From contig CAYXKD010000011.1 in assembly GCA_964464625.1 (NCBI GenBank), positions 1 to 47,937 on the forward strand: a DNA stretch of 47,937 bases, in the 5' to 3' direction. The DNA comes from JAAZIN01 sp964464625. Its GTDB lineage: Bacteria; Bacillota; Dethiobacteria; DTU022. Position numbers and translations under genes: made by a program. Shown piece by piece: positions 42,966-47,937 of the stretch; position 1 is the first letter of the stretch, and each line of letters begins with the position of its first letter. The notes below the pieces were generated by a model. The model had not been told where the DNA came from and did no database searches. It was given only the letters and a program-made list of their open reading frames with translations.

Positions 42966-45146
42966 ATGCGGGTGGGGATACCACGGGCACTCTCCTACTA
43001 TTACTACCTGCCTTTTTACAAAACATTCCTGGAGTCGCTGGGCTGCCATGTGGTCATCTCCAGCCCAACAACATCCGGGACCCTGGAAGGGCTTTCCGTC
43101 TGCCCCACAGACGAGCCCTGTGTTTCCGTAAAGCTGGCCTTTCCCCACAGCCTGGAACTGCTGGAGCGGGGGGTGGATCACCTTTTTGTCCCCACACTGG
43201 TGAGCAAGGACCGACACAGCTACTACTGCCCCAAGCATATCGGCCTTCCGGCCATGCTGCGCTGCGGCCTTGACCTGCCTCCCGAAAAAATAATTTCGCC
43301 GCGGATCAACTGGCGGGAAAACAAGAAGGCCACGCTCAATTCATTTCTGGAAGCGGGACGGCGGCTGGGCCGGAGCAGCGGCGACGCCCTGCAGGCTTTT
43401 AAGGCGGCGATCCGTGAACAAAACCTTTTTAACCGTTTTACCGTGGAGCGGCGGCTGACCATTCCCGAGGCTTATGAGAGTTTTGCCGGAATTAAGCGAT
43501 TCAGGCGAAAGCAGCCCTACCAGTCTGCTGCTCCTCTGAACAGAGATCTGCGGATCGGGGTTGTGGGACACAGCTATATCCTTTACGAGTATATCGCGCA
43601 TAATGTGGTGGAACGATTGCGCGAGCATGCCGCGGTCCTTGTTCCGGAGATGCTTTCCCCGAAAGAGATCCGTAAGAGCCTGGAGAAAACCCCTTATGGC
43701 AGGGCGCTCTGGAGTTTCGAGCAGGCTATCGTGGGCAGTGCCCTCAGCTGGTTGCGGAACCGCCAGGTGGACAGCCTGGTCCTGCTGGGGCCTTTCGAAT
43801 GCGGCCCCGAGGCGGTAATCGAGGTCTTCCTGGAGGAGGAGGCTGCCAGAGAGGAGATCCCCTTCCTGATCCTGACCGTTGATGAACAGACCGGTGAAGC
43901 GGGTCTGGTAACACGGCTGGAGGCCTTTCTCGATACAGTCCGGGATCGTCCGCAGGGACAGAATACCGTTATGGCAGAGAAAGCGCAGAAGCGGCCCATC
44001 ATTGCACCGCTTCCTGAAAAAAGAGTGATCGGCTTTCCAAATATGGGGAACCTGGGGGCGGCACTGGCGACTGTATTCGGCGGTGAGCTGCTCAATGCAG
44101 TGGGGCCCCTGCCTGTAACCCGGCGAACGGCAGAGCTGGGCGAGGAACTTTCTCCTGAGTTCATCTGCTACCCCTTTGCCGTGACCATGGGACAAATGCG
44201 CCAATGCCTGGAAGCCGGGGCAAACACCATCATCATGGTGGGTGGTAAAGGGCGCTGCCGTCTGGGCTGGTATGCCGAGCTGCAGGAGATCCTGCTCAAG
44301 CGGGCCGGTTATGACTTTGAAATGCTGACTCTGAATTCGCCCTTTCCGCTCCGGGAAAATTACCGCCCGTTCATGGAGGCATTGAGTGCTCTATATAACC
44401 CGAATTTAGGGAGGAAAATTATCGCCTGCGCCCTGCTGGCCTTTTACAAGGCCCTCCTGGCCGAAAAGGCCGAGGCGCATTTCTACCGGTTGCAGGCCCG
44501 GGAAAAGAGGCGGGGCGGCGCCCATGCTCTTTTCCGCAGTTTTATGGGGCGGATCAACAAAGCAGCCTCCTTCTCCTCGCTGAGAGCCCTTTACCGGGAT
44601 TACCGGGCAAGCTGCGCCGCTCTGCCTCGCGGTGAAAACATCAATCCGTTAAAGGTGAGACTTATCGGTGAGATCTACGCTGTATTTGAAGAATATGTCA
44701 ACCACGAACTCGCCCGGACCCTGGGCTCAATGCCCGATATCCGTATCGAAGTGGAGCGCGAGATCACAGTGATGAACTGGCTGAGGCATAATGTTCTGAA
44801 AAGCCCGGCCCTGCTCCTGCGCCATAACCGCATCAGAGCCGCCGCAAAACCCTACCTGGAAGAAGAGGTCGGCGGGCACGGCCGCGACAGCATCGGCCTG
44901 GCCGCACTGGCGCCGCGCGAGGGCGTTGAGGGCATTATACACCTCTGGCCATTTACCTGCATGCCTGAAATTGTCGCCCAGAGCATCCTGACCCGGGTTT
45001 CTCGCGATGTTGAACTCCCCTTGTTGACGGTGATTGTCAATGAACAAACAGGGCAGGCCGGACTGAAAACGCGGCTTGAATCTTTTGCCCATGTTCTTGA
45101 AGAGAGAAGGGCGGTAAAAGGAGGGGAACTGCAATCTATTTTGTAG
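42966..45146 (+). CDS. fused CoA-protein activase (DUF2229) / HgdB-like protein
   Basis: 726 residues made of two related halves. Residues 1-340 begin with RVGIPRALSYYYYLPFYKTF and carry CPTDEPCVSVKLAFPH and LFVPTLVSKDRHSYYCPKH (cysteines for a cluster), as in COG3580 proteins. Residues ~355-720 begin with RVIGFPNMGNLGAALATVFG and have GGKGRCRLGWYAE and WPFTCMPEIVAQSIL, as in COG3581/HgdB-like proteins. Both halves end with VDEQTGEAG or VNEQTGQAG. The two are usually separate genes. The role is inferred as ATP-driven low-potential electron transfer with the next gene. It follows GGAGGCGG and overlaps that gene by 13 bp. Confidence 0.8.
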   Translation: MRVGIPRALSYYYYLPFYKTFLESLGCHVVISSPTTSGTLEGLSVCPTDEPCVSVKLAFPHSLELLERGVDHLFVPTLVSKDRHSYYCPKHIGLPAMLRCGLDLPPEKIISPRINWRENKKATLNSFLEAGRRLGRSSGDALQAFKAAIREQNLFNRFTVERRLTIPEAYESFAGIKRFRRKQPYQSAAPLNRDLRIGVVGHSYILYEYIAHNVVERLREHAAVLVPEMLSPKEIRKSLEKTPYGRALWSFEQAIVGSALSWLRNRQVDSLVLLGPFECGPEAVIEVFLEEEAAREEIPFLILTVDEQTGEAGLVTRLEAFLDTVRDRPQGQNTVMAEKAQKRPIIAPLPEKRVIGFPNMGNLGAALATVFGGELLNAVGPLPVTRRTAELGEELSPEFICYPFAVTMGQMRQCLEAGANTIIMVGGKGRCRLGWYAELQEILLKRAGYDFEMLTLNSPFPLRENYRPFMEALSALYNPNLGRKIIACALLAFYKALLAEKAEAHFYRLQAREKRRGGAHALFRSFMGRINKAASFSSLRALYRDYRASCAALPRGENINPLKVRLIGEIYAVFEEYVNHELARTLGSMPDIRIEVEREITVMNWLRHNVLKSPALLLRHNRIRAAAKPYLEEEVGGHGRDSIGLAALAPREGVEGIIHLWPFTCMPEIVAQSILTRVSRDVELPLLTVIVNEQTGQAGLKTRLESFAHVLEERRAVKGGELQSIL

Positions 45147-46108
45147 GAGCAGATGTAGGCAGCCTGACCACAAAAGTTGCCCTTATTGACAGGGAGGGCA
45201 GGCTTCTTTTCTCCTCGTACCGTCGCAACGAAGAGGGGCCCATCGAAGCAATTCGACAGGCTTTCGCGGGAGCACAGAACTTCCCCACACCTCTCATGGC
45301 CGCCGGCACAACGGGTTCAGGGAGACAACTGGCCGCGGTGATCGTGGGTGCCGACACGGTGGTCAACGAGATTACAGCCCATGCCCTGGCGGCACGGACC
45401 GCTGAACCGGAAGTGCGGACGGTAATCGATATCGGCGGGCAGGATTCAAAGATCATCTACTTGAAAAACGGTGTCTCCGTGGGATTCAACATGAACACCG
45501 TCTGTGCCGCCGGCACAGGCTCTTTCCTGGACCATCAGGCGGCACGGTTGAATATCCCCATCGAAGAGCTCGGCGATTACGCCCTCCGTGCCACGAGTCC
45601 CGTGGCCATTGCCGGCCGCTGCGGTGTTTTTGCCGAATCCGATCTCATCCACAAGCAGCAGCTGGGCTACCGCCGCGAAGATCTCATCGCCGGGCTCTGC
45701 CTGGCCCTGGCCAAAAACTATCTGACCAACGTGGCCCGCAACCGCAAAGCAGAGCCTATTGTTCTCTTTCAGGGCGGCGTAGCCGCCAACATCGGCATCC
45801 GCTGGGCCCTGGAGCAGCTGCTCGGAGTGGATCTCGTCATTCCCGAACATTTTAAGGTGATGGGCGCTTACGGCGCTGCTCTGCTGGCAAGGCAGCGTTT
45901 CCTGGAGGGAGCGGTGAAGAAAAGTGTCTTTCGCGGCGCCTCCACTGTGGCTGAAAGTGAATACCGCCCCCAGGGCTTCATCTGTGACGGCTGCGCCAAC
46001 AGCTGTGAGATCAGCGAGCTCTATATCAGCGGTAAACTTGCCGGCCGCTGGGGCAGCCGCTGCGGCAAATGGGAGAGCGGCGCCACGGAAAGCATCCCCG
46101 CCGGCTGA
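45134..46108 (+). CDS. HgdC/BadF-type activator ATPase, apparent ATC start
   Basis: 324 residues, BadF/BadG/HgdC ATPase. GADVGSLTTKVALID is the phosphate-1 motif, VIDIGGQDSKII phosphate-2, and NTVCAAGTGSFLDHQAARL and AIAGRCGVFAESD hold the two cysteines for the [4Fe-4S] cluster bridged in the dimer. The C-terminal tail has CDGCANSCEI and SRCGKW. Such archerases hydrolyse ATP to inject a low-potential electron into a partner. No ATG, GTG or TTG precedes the phosphate-1 motif in frame. AGGAGGGG at 45119-45126 points to ATC at 45134 as the start. The first ATG, at 45296, would remove that motif. Confidence 0.8.
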   Translation: MYFVGADVGSLTTKVALIDREGRLLFSSYRRNEEGPIEAIRQAFAGAQNFPTPLMAAGTTGSGRQLAAVIVGADTVVNEITAHALAARTAEPEVRTVIDIGGQDSKIIYLKNGVSVGFNMNTVCAAGTGSFLDHQAARLNIPIEELGDYALRATSPVAIAGRCGVFAESDLIHKQQLGYRREDLIAGLCLALAKNYLTNVARNRKAEPIVLFQGGVAANIGIRWALEQLLGVDLVIPEHFKVMGAYGAALLARQRFLEGAVKKSVFRGASTVAESEYRPQGFICDGCANSCEISELYISGKLAGRWGSRCGKWESGATESIPAG

Positions 46109-46131
46109 TAGGAGGCTGCGGAATTCTTCGA

Positions 46132-46173
46132 CAGTCCCACCTCCGGTGGGACTGGCCCGGGCTAGGGGTTTTT
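46132..46173 (+). terminator. probable terminator after the activator gene
   Basis: CAGTCCCACC (46132-46141) pairs with GGTGGGACTG (46145-46154) as a 10-bp stem. A TTTTT run comes at 46169-46173, about 15 nt later and after a second small GC hairpin (GGCCCGGGC). The stem is strong but the T run is not adjacent, so efficiency is uncertain. Confidence 0.55.
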
Positions 46174-46374
46174 CTTTGAAAATGCTGCCGCCGGTTCAAC
46201 TGTCAATGTGAAAATATCGGAGACTCTCCGCAGCAGCCTCTCGATCGTTCTTTTGTAAAGGCGGTTAGACTGGTATTCCTTAAAGGTGATCTGCTGCAAC
46301 TCCGTAAGCTCACTGTAATAGGACTGCAGGGCGGAGAGTTTTTCGCGCACAATTTCACGATAAGGGTTGTTCAT
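46162..46374 (-). pseudogene. truncated HepT (HEPN) toxin remnant
   Basis: 70 residues. MNNPYREIVREKLSALQSYY and the helix with KRTIERLLRRVSDIF look like the first half of HepT/DUF86 HEPN proteins, which run to about 135-140 residues. The second half with the RNase motif R-x4-6-H is missing, and the tail EPAAAFSKKNP is unrelated, ending at the terminator region. It overlaps mntA by 20 bp as in intact MntA/HepT pairs. It is unlikely to be active. Confidence 0.6.
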
Positions 46375-46809
46375 TCCGCAGCACTCCCAACTTTTCCCGA
46401 AAGTATTCCGCCTTCATAGCGCGGAATTTGGCGGTATCATAATAGTACCTCAGGCAGTAAAGCCTGTACCGCTCAAAAAAACCCTCTTTACTTTGGATAA
46501 GTAACCTTCCCTTGTTGGCAATCTCGAACTTAAAAAGAGGTGAAGCCTTCTGCAGATCGATCAGATCCAGCCGGTCATGGTGGAAAAGGGCGCCCAGATC
46601 CGCCATCAGCTGCAGATATTCCTCCGGTTGAAGCTTTTTTCTGGAAATAAAGGCGATATCGATGTCACTCCGTCCGGAAAGAAAATGTTTCGTTCCGTAG
46701 CTTCCCAGCAGGACCAGCAGGTCCAGTTTATATTTTACCGCCAACTGCTCCAATCCCGGTTTTAATCACGGCCGGGAATTGATTGAAGAGCGATCTTTTT
46801 CTCTTCCAT
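46355..46809 (-). pseudogene. mntA: MntA-like nucleotidyltransferase antitoxin, probable frameshift
   Basis: The main frame (46355-46753, 132 residues) has GSYGTKHFLSGRSDIDIAFI, the GS...DxD motif of minimal nucleotidyltransferases. MntA adds AMP to HepT to silence it. A promoter and ribosome site lie upstream, but they lead to a 15-codon frame from ATG 46809 (MEEKKIALQSIPGRD) that stops at 46762. The main frame then lacks a good start: TTG 46753 has only a poor ribosome site. The two frames would join after a one-base change near 46764-46772, so a frameshift is likely. An annotation of 46355-46753 alone from TTG is the alternative. Confidence 0.55.
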
Positions 46810-46839
46810 GCCGGTGATCCCTCCGTCGTAATCAGGATC

Positions 46840-46868
46840 ATTATAACAAATTATGGAATCAAGGTCAA
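46840..46868 (-). promoter_or_regulatory. promoter of the mntA-hepT remnant
   Basis: On the minus strand, TTGACC (46868-46863) and TATAAT (46845-46840) are 17 bp apart. GGAGGG at 46824-46819 and ATG 46809 follow at suitable distances. The signals are intact although the genes look decayed. Confidence 0.65.
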
Positions 46869-46899
46869 TTGCAGCTCTTTGCCGAAAATATGTTATATT
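46869..46899 (+). promoter_or_regulatory. possible promoter of the ABC transporter gene
   Basis: TTGCAG (46869-46874) is followed by an extended -10 TGT-TATATT (46891-46899). The spacer is about 19 bp, long for a standard promoter, but the TGn extension may compensate. A second candidate is TTGAAC (46924-46929) with TATAAT (46949-46954), also 19 bp apart. Both lie within 160 nt of the start at 47025. Confidence 0.4.
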
Positions 46900-47024
46900 C
46901 AGCAGGAAAATAGTGCAGTCAAATTGAACCATGAATCTGGTAAAGCAATATAATGCCGAAAAGCAGGATGGTGACAGGCCCGGGTAAGCAGGCCGGGGAG
47001 CTAATTGTAACAGGGGGGACAAGT

Positions 47025-47937
47025 GTGGAGAAGATGATCGAGGTTTCACATCTGACAAAGAGTTACGGGGATCTGCTGGCCGTGGATGATATCAGCTTCT
47101 ACGTGGAAAGAGGAAAGATCTTCTCTTTTTTGGGTCCCAATGGAGCGGGCAAGTCGACGACCATAGATATTCTGTGTACACTACTTGATTTCAACAGCGG
47201 TGAATGTATCATCGGCGGTTATGATCTGCGGCGGGAAAGCCAGGAAATAAGGGAGATCACGGGAATCGTGTTTCAGGATCATGTGCTTGATGATCTGCTT
47301 ACTGTTTGCGAAAACCTTACCGTCAGGGCGGGGCTGTACACTTCTGATGGAAGAGCGATCAGAAAGGCTGTGGATGAGGCTATTCTGGCGACGGAACTCG
47401 GTGAAATTGCAAACCGCCCTTACGGCAAGCTGTCCGGGGGGCAAAGGCGCAGGGTCGATATTGCCCGCGCCCTGGTTCAGAAACCCCGGATACTCTTTCT
47501 CGACGAGCCCACCACGGGCCTTGACCCGCAGACCAGGAAAAGCATCTGGAATACCATCAGGGGGCTGCAGCTCGAAAGCGGGATGACCCTCTTTCTCACA
47601 ACGCATTACATGGAGGAGGCCGCGGGATCGGATTATGTCATCGTCATAGACCGCGGCAGGATCGTGGCCAAGGGTTCGCCGGCAGCGCTGAAGACACGCT
47701 ACTCCTCAGATACCCTGCGGCTCTTTGCATCAGATGAGGAGCTTCTGCGGCAGACACTGAAGGAGCTGCAGCTTTCCTTCCAGGCGGCCCCGGGGGAGTA
47801 CATTGTTCAACTGACAGATACCATGGCGGCCCTGCCTGTACTGGAGAGATGCAGAGGATTCATCAGCGGTTTCCAGGTTCTTCAGGGGACGATGGATGAT
47901 GCTTTTATCAATATTGTGGGGGAGGGGCTGGTTCAGT
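47025..47937 (+). CDS. ABC transporter ATP-binding protein (partial, runs off window)
   Basis: At least 304 residues; no stop before the window ends. Walker A is GPNGAGKST, the Q-loop is VFQDHVLDD, the signature is LSGGQRRRVDIARAL, Walker B is ILFLDEPT, and the switch His is in LTTHYMEEA. After about residue 220 comes a C-terminal extension typical of DrrA-type (ABC-2 export) ATPases. It probably powers drug or polymer export with a permease encoded beyond the window. GTG 47025 has GGGGGG 6 nt upstream; ATG 47034 is the alternative. Confidence 0.9.
   Translation, partial: MEKMIEVSHLTKSYGDLLAVDDISFYVERGKIFSFLGPNGAGKSTTIDILCTLLDFNSGECIIGGYDLRRESQEIREITGIVFQDHVLDDLLTVCENLTVRAGLYTSDGRAIRKAVDEAILATELGEIANRPYGKLSGGQRRRVDIARALVQKPRILFLDEPTTGLDPQTRKSIWNTIRGLQLESGMTLFLTTHYMEEAAGSDYVIVIDRGRIVAKGSPAALKTRYSSDTLRLFASDEELLRQTLKELQLSFQAAPGEYIVQLTDTMAALPVLERCRGFISGFQVLQGTMDDAFINIVGEGLVQ

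Noticed and set aside
45296..46108. Activator ATPase starting at ATG 45296
   Set aside because: This would delete the phosphate-1 motif (GADVGSLTTK) that is encoded in frame upstream, so an earlier, non-standard start is more likely.
46762..47058. 98-codon minus-strand open frame upstream of mntA
   Set aside because: Only its last 15 codons, from ATG 46809, lie behind a ribosome site and promoter; the upstream part spans the promoter and is not coding.
1..47937. CRISPR array, prophage or intact insertion sequence
   Set aside because: No regularly spaced repeat array, phage structural gene, integrase or transposase was seen; only short dispersed repeats.

Overview
The window is a stretch of a bacterial chromosome of moderate GC, most likely from an endospore-forming Bacillota/Clostridia-type anaerobe. 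The evidence is the gene order ytrI-ytrH / dnaE-pfkA-pyk (ytrH and ytrI are sporulation genes beside dnaE in Bacillus), the archerase-type (HgdC/HgdB-like) genes, a Lon-type AAA protease, strong AGGAGG-like ribosome binding sites, and frequent TTG/GTG starts. No phage, CRISPR array or intact insertion sequence was seen.

Layout. 1-115: partial tRNA-Thr with its promoter. 205-12557: housekeeping genes, namely a TPR protein, methylthioadenosine salvage (mtnP, mtaD), surE, rtcB, a membrane-anchored unknown protein with a possible leader peptide, a TIR/deoxyribosyltransferase-like protein, a DUF4126 membrane protein, a tautomerase, nth, a Lon-like protease and a methyltransferase. 12610-13441: larE, whose 3' end runs into a short dispersed repeat. 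13442-14575: a 1.1 kb region without genes, carrying a perfect sigma-70-type promoter.

14576-32192 is the heart of the window: 17 same-strand genes, mostly touching or overlapping, that look like one operon for archaeal-type tetrahydromethanopterin (H4MPT) C1 chemistry. In order: an unrecognised 592-residue protein, a stand-alone LarC C-terminal-domain protein, a DmrB/AfpA-type flavoprotein, a dihydropteroate-synthase-like protein, a DUF447 protein, beta-RFAP synthase (mptG), methylene-H4MPT dehydrogenase (mtdB), an ATP-grasp protein, formylmethanofuran dehydrogenase D, B and A, formyltransferase (ftr), dehydrogenase C, cyclohydrolase (mch), a RimK/MptN-like ATP-grasp ligase, a CitG-like protein, larB and larC. 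Together these could convert CO2 or formate-level carbon to methylene-H4MPT, or the reverse, and make part of the cofactor. FmdB keeps the [4Fe-4S] cysteines and the Mo/W-ligand Cys-His pair, and FmdD is present, so the complex looks like a real redox formylmethanofuran dehydrogenase rather than the hydrolase of methylotrophs. larB, larC and nearby larE make the nickel-pincer nucleotide, yet no LarA-type enzyme and no formaldehyde-activating enzyme (Fae) is seen. The unknown first gene and its LarC-like neighbour are the best candidates for something new.

32193-32492: dispersed repeats and a small MITE-like unit. 32493-42784: an AI-2E family permease, a small membrane protein, ytrI, ytrH, dnaE, pfkA (with an odd Asp to Gly change), pyk, a thioesterase and a DUF1015 protein. 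42966-46108: a fused activase/HgdB-like protein and an HgdC-like ATPase with an apparent non-standard ATC start. 46162-46809: a decayed MntA/HepT toxin-antitoxin pair. 47025-end: a partial ABC transporter ATPase.
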